A stretch of DNA of 14,059 nt from Bacteroidales bacterium (GCA_031257735.1 JAIROC010000537.1:1-14059); one strand, 5' to 3'; shown: positions 5,649-13,485, numbered from the stretch's first letter. The notes: generated by a model from the letters alone, not told the origin. Made by a program: numbers and translations.

Positions 5649-7388
5649 ATGTCAAAATATTATACAGATGAGCGCAATGTCCAAATAGTGGTTGCATTAC
5701 TCAAACAACACGGAATACGAAAAGTTATAGCATCTCCCGGTTCTACTAACATAACATTTGTACGAAGTGTACAGGTTGATCCTTTTTTCGAAGTATATTC
5801 TTCGGTTGATGAGCGTTCGGCAGCCTATATGGCTTGCGGGTTAGCTGCCGAATCGGGAGAACCGGTGGTAATAAGCTGTACCGGAGCGACTGCATCGCGG
5901 AACTATTTACCGGGACTTACGGAAGCCTACTATCGTAAACTTCCTGTATTGGCTATTACTTCTACCCGGGATATTTCAAAATATGGACATCTCGAAGACC
6001 AGGTAATAGACCGTTCTGTTATCCAAAAGGATGTGGCGAGATTGAGCGTAACATTACCAACCGTAAAAGATAAAAACGATGTTTGGGAATGTGAGATTAA
6101 AGCAAATCGAGCCATTCTGGAACTTAAAAGACATGGTGGCGGTCCTGTTCATATCAACCTTATCACCAAATATACACTTAGCTATACATCCAAAGAATTA
6201 CCCAAAGTGCGTGTTATCAATCGTATAACCTTTGATAATGAATTTCCATGTATTCCACAAGGTAAAGTAGCTGTGTTTGTTGGTTCACATCAATCATTCT
6301 CACAAGAACAAACTGCTGCTATTGATCGTTTTTGCGTCGCATACAATGCAGTCGTATTATGCGATCACACAAGTAGCTACAATGGTAAATATAAAGTATT
6401 GTTTTCTCTTACATTTTTCCAGTTTCAATTAGATAACAGTTTATTAATTCCTGATACGTTGATACATATTGGTGAAATTTCCAGTTTCTACGCTTGTTTT
6501 GGTAATGTCAAACAAGTGTGGCGTCTAAGCGAAGACGGCGAAGTGCGCGATACATTTCATAAATTACGTTATGTTTTCGAAATGCCGGAACAAAGTTTTT
6601 TTGAACATTATGCCGAAAGTAATGATTATGTAATAACAAATGATTATTTACAACAATGGAGGACACAAAGAGATGAACTTATTAGTAAAATTCCCGAATT
6701 GCCTTTTTCTAACATTTGGATTGCCTCCCAAATGGCTCATCGCATACCAAAAAATTCGGTTATTCATTTCGGAATTCTCAACAGTTTACGTTCGTGGAAC
6801 TTTTTTGAACTACCTCAAACTGTATTTTCCGCATCAAATGTAGGGGGGTTTGGTATAGACGGATGTGTTTCGTCGTTAATCGGCGCATCACTTAATAATA
6901 AAAACAAACTGTATTTTGGGGTGGTTGGAGACTTAGCTTTTTTCTATGACATGAATTCTATAGGCAACAGACATATAAGCAATAATATACGTATTATGGT
7001 TGTTAATAATGGCAAGGGCGCTGAATTTAAAATCGGCAATCATGTTGCTATGCAATTTGACGACGAAACCGACGAGTATATTGCAGCAGCTCGACATTAC
7101 GGAAATCAATCGCCAACACTTGTCAAACATTATGCTCAAGATCTTGGTTTTGAATATTTGAGTTCTTACAACAAGCACGAGTTTGAGTTAGTGTATGAAC
7201 AATTTCTTGCGCCCAAAATTAAAGAAAAACCAATATTGTTTGAGGTATTTACTAATAGTTCTGATGAGAATAAAGCTATCGAAATAATCCGGCAAACAGG
7301 AATAAACATAAAAGGCAAGGCGAAACAGATGGTAAAACAAGTACTTGGTGAAAAAGCGGCAAAAGCATTTAACAGGATTGTAAAGTAG
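5649..7388 (+). CDS. MenD-like thiamine-diphosphate-dependent enzyme of the polysaccharide locus
   Basis: The 579-residue protein has the full three-domain ThDP-enzyme layout. The pyrimidine-binding domain contains SPGSTN (29-34) and VDERSA (53-58), with Glu55 as the cofactor-activating glutamate. The diphosphate-binding domain contains GFGIDG (400-405) and GDLAFFYDMN (427-436) followed by VVNNGKG, the Mg/ThDP motif. GIDG plus GDLxxxYDxN is characteristic of MenD (SEPHCHC synthase of menaquinone synthesis), and numbering matches E. coli MenD closely at the N-terminus. Compared with E. coli MenD as I remember it, Arg107 and Gln118 are kept, but Arg33 is Thr33 and the arginine of NRG before GIDG is Val398. 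The normal substrates are therefore unlikely. No other men genes are near. A role in building or modifying a sugar residue is inferred from its position between an SDR and a pyruvyltransferase-family gene. Confidence 0.88.
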   Translation: MSKYYTDERNVQIVVALLKQHGIRKVIASPGSTNITFVRSVQVDPFFEVYSSVDERSAAYMACGLAAESGEPVVISCTGATASRNYLPGLTEAYYRKLPVLAITSTRDISKYGHLEDQVIDRSVIQKDVARLSVTLPTVKDKNDVWECEIKANRAILELKRHGGGPVHINLITKYTLSYTSKELPKVRVINRITFDNEFPCIPQGKVAVFVGSHQSFSQEQTAAIDRFCVAYNAVVLCDHTSSYNGKYKVLFSLTFFQFQLDNSLLIPDTLIHIGEISSFYACFGNVKQVWRLSEDGEVRDTFHKLRYVFEMPEQSFFEHYAESNDYVITNDYLQQWRTQRDELISKIPELPFSNIWIASQMAHRIPKNSVIHFGILNSLRSWNFFELPQTVFSASNVGGFGIDGCVSSLIGASLNNKNKLYFGVVGDLAFFYDMNSIGNRHISNNIRIMVVNNGKGAEFKIGNHVAMQFDDETDEYIAAARHYGNQSPTLVKHYAQDLGFEYLSSYNKHEFELVYEQFLAPKIKEKPILFEVFTNSSDENKAIEIIRQTGINIKGKAKQMVKQVLGEKAAKAFNRIVK

Positions 7389-7393
7389 AATAA

Positions 7394-8488
7394 ATGAAAA
7401 CAGGTATTATAACGTATCATAACGCATTGAACGCAGGAGCCGTTTTGCAGGCTTATGCTCTACAAACGGTTTTACAACGATTGGGACATCGTGTTGAATT
7501 TATTAATTATTATCCACAACGCAAATATACTGTACGTTCATTTATTGCAAAATCACCATTTCGTATGTGGAATAACTGGAAAGATATCATAAACGGAATA
7601 AGATACAGTAATAAAGGTATATTTGGTCAATTGTTGATTCTTGGTGAAATCAGTTATAACAGTGAAAGTGAACTCAATGAACATCCCCCTATATATGACT
7701 TATATATAGCGGGAAGTGATCAGATTTGGAATGCTTTCAGAACAGTTCAGAAATTTTTTTTCTTAAATTTCGCGCCCAAAGGCAGTCGCAAAATATCTTT
7801 TGCTGCCAGCTTGGGACAATGCAAAATACCGGATGTTCTGCATAACGAAATACGAGAATTACTTTCCGATTTTGAGTTAATCAGTGTAAGAGAAAAAAAT
7901 GGAGTTGATTTTATTCAATCTCTATTACCGGAAAAAACAATTTATCATATTCAAGACCCGACCTGTATGCTGAAAGCAACAGATTATTTTTCAATTGCAG
8001 AAATTCCAAACGAAAGAAACTATATAGCCTCTTATATGCTGGCGCTTTTAGATAAAGGGCAAAACAAAATAATAAATCTGATAAAACAGAGGCTAAACAG
8101 GAAAATCATAAATTTGCGTAATCCTGATACCTGTATTCGCCTGTCTAATGCTAAAAACAGTATTGTTACTCCTCGACAATGGTTAGGTTACATGATAAAT
8201 GCAGATTTTGTAATTTGTTCGTCGTTTCATGCAGTTATGTTTTCTTTAATTTTCCATAAACCTTTTATTGTTATCCAACCACAGTTAACAATGGAACAGG
8301 GCGGCAATGCGAGAATTCATTCGTTATTAGAACCAATCGGATTAATAAATCGATGTGTATATGGCACACATGACAGCGAAAACAATATCATTGAAATATT
8401 ACAGAAAAATATTGACTGGGAAACTGTCGATAGTTATTTACAAAACGGTACAGAAAACAGTCTTAATTACTTAAAACGAATATTATGA
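7394..8488 (+). CDS. Polysaccharide pyruvyltransferase-family protein
   Basis: The 364-residue protein matches the PF04230 (polysaccharide pyruvyl transferase) pattern. It begins GIITYHNALNAGAVLQAYAL, then has YIAGSDQIWN (104-113), ISFAASLG (134-141), a SVREKNG segment (164-170), DPTCML (188-193) and CSSFHAVMFSLIF near 275-287, where His279 is the family's conserved histidine. Characterised members add a ketal-linked pyruvate from phosphoenolpyruvate to a sugar; many homologues in capsule loci are untested and some may act as other transferases. It would work in the cytoplasm on the lipid-linked unit. Five bases separate it from the ThDP gene and its stop overlaps the next start, indicating tight coupling. 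Confidence 0.9.
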   Translation: MKTGIITYHNALNAGAVLQAYALQTVLQRLGHRVEFINYYPQRKYTVRSFIAKSPFRMWNNWKDIINGIRYSNKGIFGQLLILGEISYNSESELNEHPPIYDLYIAGSDQIWNAFRTVQKFFFLNFAPKGSRKISFAASLGQCKIPDVLHNEIRELLSDFELISVREKNGVDFIQSLLPEKTIYHIQDPTCMLKATDYFSIAEIPNERNYIASYMLALLDKGQNKIINLIKQRLNRKIINLRNPDTCIRLSNAKNSIVTPRQWLGYMINADFVICSSFHAVMFSLIFHKPFIVIQPQLTMEQGGNARIHSLLEPIGLINRCVYGTHDSENNIIEILQKNIDWETVDSYLQNGTENSLNYLKRIL

Positions 8489-9429
8489 TTTCAGTAGTTA
8501 TTCCACTTTATAACAAGGCTCATACCATAGAACGGACATTAGGTTCCGTTCTTACGCAGACATTCAAAGAATTTGAAGTGATTATTGTAAATGATGGTTC
8601 AACGGATAATGGCGTTGAAGTAATTAAAAATTTCACCAATGATTATCGAGTTCGCATTATTAATCAGGAAAATCAGGGAGTCAGTGTTACTCGAAACAGA
8701 GGCGTTGCGGAAGCAAAATATGAATATATTGCTTTTTTGGACGGAGATGACGAATGGATTTCCGGTTATCTGCAATCAGTAATAAACGTAATTACTAAAT
8801 TTCCAACAGCAGGAATGATATGTACGGCAGGATTTGTATATGGAGGGGATAAAATGTGTTCTCGTATTGCAAAAAAATATAATAACAAGGTCACATTAAT
8901 CAATTTCTTCGAGAATCCACATGTTTTTGTACATACAAGCGCTACAGTAGTGAAAAAAACCGCGTTTTATAAAACACAAGGATTTCCCGCAGGTATGAAA
9001 AATAATGAAGATTATGCCTGTTTTTTTTCTATTGCAATGATTTCGGATGTTGTATATAACGGATGTCCGTTAAGCATATATTGGGGGAATATTCCAGGAC
9101 AAGCGACATCCGAAAAAAATATGGACAGTCATGTTATAAACAGGCATAATTTATGTTATGCGAATTGGGTGAAATCAGGAAAACAGAACCGAACATTTTT
9201 GATTTTTATGAAGTATGAAATCAGACATCAAATACTTGGTTATTTAAAAAATAAAAATGCAACCGCCTTAAATTATTTAATGGATAATCTTTCAAACGAA
9301 ATAAAACGTCATTTTTCGTCTTTTGAATGGCTGTTATATAAAAAATGGTGCACGTTGAGTATTACATATATATATTTGACCAAGATAATATGGCGAACAC
9401 ACGGTTATCCTGTTGTAAATTACAAATAA
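8485..9429 (+). CDS. GT2 (GT-A fold) glycosyltransferase
   Basis: This protein has 314 residues. The N-terminal GT-A domain is complete: ISVVIPLYNKAHTI (2-15), VNDGSTD (35-41), a SVTRNRG segment (67-73) and FLDGDDEW (84-91) with the metal-binding acidic cluster. NNEDY at 173-177 supplies the probable catalytic acidic pair. The C-terminal part is basic and probably membrane-associated. It transfers one sugar from a nucleotide donor; the sugar cannot be told from sequence. The start overlaps the previous stop (ATGA, 8485-8488), a standard translational coupling. This is the only intact canonical glycosyltransferase in the window; a second GT2 survives as a stub at 13321. Confidence 0.93.
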   Translation: MISVVIPLYNKAHTIERTLGSVLTQTFKEFEVIIVNDGSTDNGVEVIKNFTNDYRVRIINQENQGVSVTRNRGVAEAKYEYIAFLDGDDEWISGYLQSVINVITKFPTAGMICTAGFVYGGDKMCSRIAKKYNNKVTLINFFENPHVFVHTSATVVKKTAFYKTQGFPAGMKNNEDYACFFSIAMISDVVYNGCPLSIYWGNIPGQATSEKNMDSHVINRHNLCYANWVKSGKQNRTFLIFMKYEIRHQILGYLKNKNATALNYLMDNLSNEIKRHFSSFEWLLYKKWCTLSITYIYLTKIIWRTHGYPVVNYK

Positions 9430-9435
9430 AGCAAG

Positions 9436-10689
9436 ATGAAAATTTCAAATAGAGTCCTGTATCCGGATTTTATAACATTACAGGAAGTTTCCATGAGATA
9501 TATTTTCGCGATACTTCTTTTCATGGTTAATCCTTTTTTGTGTGTAGGGTTTATGATTTTTTTCACCATGCTATCCCAATCGAAAGAAGTGACATGGATA
9601 AAAATGTTTTTGTTTTTACTGGCATTGTTCATGGGATTAATACAATCGACCCGTATAATTAAATTTGGAGAACCAAGCGACTGGCCCATGTACATGAATT
9701 ATTTTTCCGAAGCCGATGGCAAAGATTTAATGACATATATGCAAACCGGTTATATGCGTGAAACCTCTAAAGAGCCGGTATACAGGATTATCAATTATTT
9801 GGGATTTTATGTTTTCGGCGGAAACTTTGTCTTATTTGCAGCAACACTGGTTTTCACAATGTATTTTTCTTTTTATCAGGCTATCTATAAATTTTGGAAA
9901 GCAAGTTTCACTGACGTCCGATTGTTGATTGCGGCTATTGTTTTATTTACTTTTATTACAGAAAATTTCGGGATAACGAACAATCTATTGCGTCAACAGT
10001 TTGCAACGGGAATAATGTCATACGTCATTGCTTCGAAAGTCGTAGATAATAAAATGAACTGGTGGCTGGCGCTTGTTGCATGTTTTATTCATACTTCGAT
10101 GTTTGTATATTTACTTATTCTGTTTATAAAACCTTTATATGAAATTATCCGACCGAAATATATGCTTTGGTTTTGTGGAATATTGATAATCGGAGGATTT
10201 ATTATGCAAAGAATTTCATTTTTTGCCAATTTGTTTTCATTTTCAGACACATTATCTTATGGACTTTATCGTGTAAGTAAACTGAATGACTTATATGAAA
10301 ATCCTGATGTAATGAGTAATACGACAGTGTATTATAATATTGGATTATTTTTACTTGTAACATTAAAACTGAACTATATAGATACTCCAGTAAACAGGAG
10401 TCAGATATTTTATACAAATCTATTATTCTTTGTGTTTTTGCTGTGCGCTGTTTTTAGTTTTGCGCCTTTGCTTCAGATACGCCTTTATATCTCCCGTTTT
10501 TTCCTGATGCCTTTTGTTGTTCCTCTTTTATTTCACAGACAACCGTTTATTAACAGGATTTATTTATGGTCGATAGTTGTATTTTTTCTTATGCGTTTCT
10601 TTGTTTCTTTTGACCGGATGCATGATGGAGAGTTTTTTCCTTCGATTAACAGTTTGGTTTATAACAGCGTATTTCATTATTTTCCTTAA
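9436..10689 (+). CDS. wzy: EpsG/Wzy-type polysaccharide polymerase
   Basis: The 417-residue protein is very hydrophobic, with roughly 10 membrane segments. It carries the sparse EpsG-family marks in order: an acidic soluble patch with Asp82 (SDWPMYMNYF), KEPVYRIINYLGFYVFGGN (112-130), NNLLRQQFATGI (182-193) and CFIHTSMFVYLL (217-228) with a conserved His219. Wzy proteins join flipped repeat units on the periplasmic face. The ATG at 9436 leaves 20 polar residues before the first helix. An internal ATG at 9493 (residue 20), preceded by AGGAAG, begins right at the helix and may be the true start. It follows the GT2 gene by 6 bases and ends the first tight gene block; the MITE-like element comes 17 bases after its stop. 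Confidence 0.85.
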   Translation: MKISNRVLYPDFITLQEVSMRYIFAILLFMVNPFLCVGFMIFFTMLSQSKEVTWIKMFLFLLALFMGLIQSTRIIKFGEPSDWPMYMNYFSEADGKDLMTYMQTGYMRETSKEPVYRIINYLGFYVFGGNFVLFAATLVFTMYFSFYQAIYKFWKASFTDVRLLIAAIVLFTFITENFGITNNLLRQQFATGIMSYVIASKVVDNKMNWWLALVACFIHTSMFVYLLILFIKPLYEIIRPKYMLWFCGILIIGGFIMQRISFFANLFSFSDTLSYGLYRVSKLNDLYENPDVMSNTTVYYNIGLFLLVTLKLNYIDTPVNRSQIFYTNLLFFVFLLCAVFSFAPLLQIRLYISRFFLMPFVVPLLFHRQPFINRIYLWSIVVFFLMRFFVSFDRMHDGEFFPSINSLVYNSVFHYFP

Positions 10690-10698
10690 TTGTCTGAA

Positions 10699-10849
10699 CT
10701 GTGATTGGGTGCATTTCAACTGTCGCTTCGTCATTGCGAACGCAGTGAAGCAATCCAGAAAATAAAACATCTGGATTGCTTCACTGCGTTCGCAATGACT
10801 GACACGCCGGTTATGATGAAGCGACAAGTTGAAATGCGCCCCTGTGATT
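10699..10849. mobile_element. MITE-like element with terminal inverted repeats and 8-base target duplication
   Basis: The element spans 10707-10841 (135 bases). Its left end GGGTGCATTTCAAC...CGCTTC (10707-10729) and the reverse complement of its right end GGGCGCATTTCAAC...CGCTTC (10818-10841) match with one substitution and one single-base gap. Identical CTGTGATT octamers lie directly outside, at 10699-10706 and 10842-10849, as expected of a target-site duplication. Removing the element and one octamer restores CTGAACTGTGATTTATCTGA, a continuous sequence. There is no transposase, so it is non-autonomous. Eight-base duplications with GG-starting ends suggest mobilisation by something like an IS1595-type transposase; that is a guess. 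Confidence 0.8.
10730..10799. repeat. Perfect 29-base palindrome of the CGTCATTGCGAA (REP-like) type
   Basis: The arms 10730-10758 and 10771-10799 are exact reverse complements, with a 12-base A/T-rich loop. They contain GTCATTGCGA and GAAGCAATCCAG, the hallmark words of a widespread bacterial palindromic repeat whose chance translation gives CERSEAIQ. It sits inside the MITE-like element, starting directly after its left end. In RNA it would form a very stable hairpin 41 bases after the wzy stop and could end or stabilise the upstream transcript, although no T-run follows. Confidence 0.9.
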
Positions 10850-10855
10850 TATCTG

Positions 10856-10969
10856 ATTTAGGGATACGAAATAAATAACTTGAGACAGTTATTATGAATC
10901 ATTCAATTTATACAACAGGTATCCACAGATTACACAGATTACACAGATTTACACAGATTAAAAAATCTA
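10856..10969. repeat. Dispersed repeat copy 2 (inverted relative to copy 1)
   Basis: 10856-10882 is the exact reverse complement of 1442-1468. Downstream, GTTATT.TGA.TCATTCAATTTATA and CAACAGG then ATCCACAGATTACACAG also match copy 1 in the inverted sense. Copy 2 lacks the ~35-base segment present in copy 1, has one extra 9-base ATTACACAG unit and ends within the hairpin region. It begins shortly after the MITE-like element and finishes 13 bases before the next start codon. Confidence 0.8.
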
Positions 10970-10982
10970 TATTAACGAAATT

Positions 10983-11969
10983 ATGAATAAAGTTTCAATT
11001 TTTACTCTTAAAGCCTTGCGTAAAATATACGCAAAAACATTTTCCGTGAAGCCATTGGATAAACCGGAATGTATTCGGGATGCGGATATTGCGTCTCAAT
11101 TGATTTACGACAAATTGACGTCGGAAGAGCCTTGTATGATTGCCCGACTGGGAGCTACGGAATTAATGACAATGGTTAATTATTTGGGTGTACATCTAAA
11201 GGACAGGAAAAATATTTTTAAATATATTAAAGGACAAAGATTAGAATGGTGGTGGGGCGAAAATTGTCTTCGACAAATGAAACAATGGAGCGGTTTTTTT
11301 CCTCCAACTATTGAAAAAATAGAACAGTTTTGTGAGTTGATGCTGGATGATATGAGAGAAGTGGATATATTGGGTAGCTGGTTGGCAAATGAATCATATT
11401 TCAATCGTGAACTTCGGAACGCCACAAAAGTTAAACTTCATTTGTTAAGTCCTTATTGGACTGACCAGTCATGGATGCTTGCTTTGCAGGGAAAGAAAGT
11501 GTTGGTAGTCCATCCTTTTGCAGAACTAATCGAAAAGCAATATCGCGAAAATCGCAGCAAACTATTTAAGAATCCAACTATTCTTCCATTATTTCAATTA
11601 CAGACAATTAAAGCCGTGCAAAGTCTCGGCGGAGAGTCAAATGGATTTAAAGACTGGTTTGAAGCATTGGATTGGATGAAACAGGAAATAAATAAACGTG
11701 ATTATGATATTTGCCTGATTGGATGCGGCGCTTACGGTTTTCCACTGGCGGCATATATAAAGCGACAGGGAAAAAAGTCTGTTCATTTAGGAGGAGAAAT
11801 ACAAATTTTGTTTGGCATTCGCGGACGGAGATGGGAAGACCCTAATTTGGGCGCTGACTGGGGAATGCCGTTTACTCATTTGTCTATGATGAACGAATAT
11901 TGGACAAGACCGGGAGACAATTTAAAATCCCGAAATGCTGCTCAAATTGAAGATAATTGTTATTGGTAA
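10983..11969 (+). CDS. GT-D-fold-like putative glycosyltransferase
   Basis: This is a soluble 328-residue protein. Residues 49-61 (EPCMIARLGATEL) resemble the start of GT-D/DUF1792 glycosyltransferases, where an R.G..E motif contributes to the active site; here it is Arg55, Gly57 and Glu60. Near the C-terminus LIGCGAYGFPLAAYIKRQGK (245-264), followed by VHLGGEIQILFG, resembles the Rossmann-like glycine loop and D/G-rich strand of that fold. Uncharacterised proteins of this type are common in Bacteroidota capsule and O-antigen loci. A sugar-transfer role is therefore likely but not proven, and donor and acceptor are unknown. It is separated from wzy by 293 bases of repeats. It abuts the acyltransferase gene with no gap, so it is the first gene of a second block. 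Confidence 0.65.
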   Translation: MNKVSIFTLKALRKIYAKTFSVKPLDKPECIRDADIASQLIYDKLTSEEPCMIARLGATELMTMVNYLGVHLKDRKNIFKYIKGQRLEWWWGENCLRQMKQWSGFFPPTIEKIEQFCELMLDDMREVDILGSWLANESYFNRELRNATKVKLHLLSPYWTDQSWMLALQGKKVLVVHPFAELIEKQYRENRSKLFKNPTILPLFQLQTIKAVQSLGGESNGFKDWFEALDWMKQEINKRDYDICLIGCGAYGFPLAAYIKRQGKKSVHLGGEIQILFGIRGRRWEDPNLGADWGMPFTHLSMMNEYWTRPGDNLKSRNAAQIEDNCYW

Positions 11970-12461
11970 ATGTTTATGATAAAAATATTAAAAAAAATAG
12001 TTAGAGGTATTCGTCGTATTTTTAAAAAGATACGCATTAAACTCTATTTAAGAACATGCAAGGAAAAAGGAAATAATATTAGCCTTTATTTCCCATTAAC
12101 GATTGAAGCACGGTTTAATGTTTCGATAGGAAATAATAGCGCTATTAGTACTTATTGTCATATTTGGGGCGCAGGTGGCGTGAAAATTGGGAATGATGTT
12201 TTAATTGCTGCTCACTGCTGCATTACATCGCAAACTCATGATACATCTTGTGAAATACTGCGGGGACGCATGATTTTTAAAAAAGTGGTGATTGAGGATA
12301 ATGTATGGCTGGGTTATAATGTGATTGTTTTGCCAGGCGTTACTATTGGTACAGGTAGTGTAATTGGCGCAGGAAGCGTTGTTACAAGAGATATACCCCC
12401 TTATTCTATTGCAGTAGGTAATCCTGCGAGAGTGATAAAGAAAAGAAAAATAATGATATAG
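11970..12461 (+). CDS. Left-handed beta-helix (hexapeptide) O-acyltransferase
   Basis: The 163-residue protein is a short member of the WcaF/NodL-like acetyltransferases. A basic N-terminal stretch (residues 1-35) precedes hexapeptide repeats: VSIGNNSAIS (51-60), VKIGNDVLIA (71-80), VVIEDNVWLGYNVIVLPGVT (106-125) and SVIGAGSVVT (130-139). The signature ending DIPPYSIAVGNPARVIKKR follows. THD at 89-91 holds the expected catalytic histidine. It would trimerise and transfer acetyl (or another acyl) from CoA to a sugar hydroxyl. The ATG at 11970 directly follows the previous stop; an alternative ATG two codons later makes no difference to the domain. Confidence 0.9.
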   Translation: MFMIKILKKIVRGIRRIFKKIRIKLYLRTCKEKGNNISLYFPLTIEARFNVSIGNNSAISTYCHIWGAGGVKIGNDVLIAAHCCITSQTHDTSCEILRGRMIFKKVVIEDNVWLGYNVIVLPGVTIGTGSVIGAGSVVTRDIPPYSIAVGNPARVIKKRKIMI

Positions 12462-12483
12462 ATTAACTTAATAAGCATAAAAT

Positions 12484-13317
12484 ATGTATAATTTAAATAA
12501 AGTACATCCTCTTCAAATTGATGACCTCGTTCGTGTTGGTAAAAATGCTGATGGTGGTTATATATTGTCTAATCAGCAAATAGAAAAAACAGAAATTTTG
12601 TTGAGTTTTGGAATTTACAATGAATGGTCGTTTGAACAAGACTTTTACAAAAAAAAGAATGAAAAGTTGACGATTTATGCGTTTGATTATTCTGCCACAC
12701 CGCTAAAACTTGTGTACAGAGCTCTAAAACATCTGGATGCATTTGTCCGATATTGTGTAACAGGTAGAATTTCATTATCAACATCTTCTTTGAAAAGAAC
12801 AATATGCTGTTTACAAGCGTCAATGTCTTTAAAACGATTTTTTCGAAAAGACAAAAACAGATTTTTTATCCCTAAATTTCTTGGACCGGCAGATGACAAT
12901 CTCTTTTGTTCTATTAGTAGTATATTTGATAAGTTGTTAAATGGTGACGTTAAAAATCTTTCGGTTTTTATTAAAATGGATATTGAGAAATGGGAATATT
13001 GTACTTTGCCTCAATTTGTGCCGTTTTTTAATAAAATAAACGGTTTGGTAGTTGAATTCCACAATCTTGATATTGCAGGAAAAAATTTTGAAAATATTAT
13101 TGATATTCTTTCCCCATATTTTGACATTGCCCACGTACATGCTAATAATGCGGGAGGATTAATATATGGTACAAATCTTCCTATGCTTTTAGAAGTTACG
13201 TTTATCAACAAAGATTTATTAATAAGCAGAGATAACAGTAAACAAAATTATCCAATCAAAGATATTGACTTTCCCAATATTGCAGGAAAACCTGATATTC
13301 CATTATCTTTTGGTTGA
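12484..13317 (+). CDS. FkbM-like methyltransferase-family protein
   Basis: The protein has 277 residues. The opening VRVGKNADGGYILSN (16-30) and LLSFGIYNEWSFEQDF (39-54), then IYAFD (64-68), match the N-terminal half of FkbM/Methyltransf_21-like proteins, in which the FG-containing strand and the acidic end of YAFD form the SAM site. VFIKMDIEKWEYCTLP (161-176) corresponds to the family's K.DIEG.E motif, but the usual Gly is Lys169. EFHNLDI (191-197) follows as expected. The family O-methylates sugars and other hydroxyls; methylation of the polysaccharide is inferred from context. The glycine change leaves activity uncertain. It follows the acyltransferase by 22 bases. Confidence 0.75.
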   Translation: MYNLNKVHPLQIDDLVRVGKNADGGYILSNQQIEKTEILLSFGIYNEWSFEQDFYKKKNEKLTIYAFDYSATPLKLVYRALKHLDAFVRYCVTGRISLSTSSLKRTICCLQASMSLKRFFRKDKNRFFIPKFLGPADDNLFCSISSIFDKLLNGDVKNLSVFIKMDIEKWEYCTLPQFVPFFNKINGLVVEFHNLDIAGKNFENIIDILSPYFDIAHVHANNAGGLIYGTNLPMLLEVTFINKDLLISRDNSKQNYPIKDIDFPNIAGKPDIPLSFG

Positions 13318-13320
13318 ATC

Positions 13321-13485
13321 ATGATGAAATATATTGCTGTTCTTATAACTATTCATAACCGCAAGGAACAAACTTTGAAATGTTTAACAAAATATTCTCG
13401 AACAATTTGCAGACAGAATAATATCCGGATAAATTCAAATCCACATTATTCGGGAAAAAGTTACTACAATTACAAAAAAATGTAG
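13321..13485 (+). pseudogene. Truncated GT2 glycosyltransferase stub
   Basis: The ATG at 13321, four bases after the stop of the FkbM-like gene, starts a 54-codon frame. Its first 22 residues, MMKYIAVLITIHNRKEQTLK plus CL, are a typical GT2 N-terminus (beta-strand IAVLIT..NR followed by the K.T..CL helix). After that, similarity ends (TKYSRTICRQNNIRINSN...) and a stop comes at 13483-13485. An intact GT2 would need about 250-330 residues with NDGS and DxD motifs, none of which is present before the next gene. The most likely reading is a gene cut by a deletion or recombination junction near 13387, which also marks the right end of the polysaccharide block. Confidence 0.75.

Noticed and set aside
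5649..7388. True menaquinone-pathway MenD
   Set aside because: No men neighbours, and key substrate arginines appear substituted; retained as MenD-like only.
9420..9695. 91-codon minus-strand frame over the start of wzy
   Set aside because: It is antisense to a strongly supported membrane protein gene, with no family features or promoter.
10564..10827. 87-codon minus-strand frame containing SHCERSEAIQ
   Set aside because: CERSEAIQ is the well-known chance translation of the CGTCATTGCGA palindrome, and the frame covers wzy in antisense.
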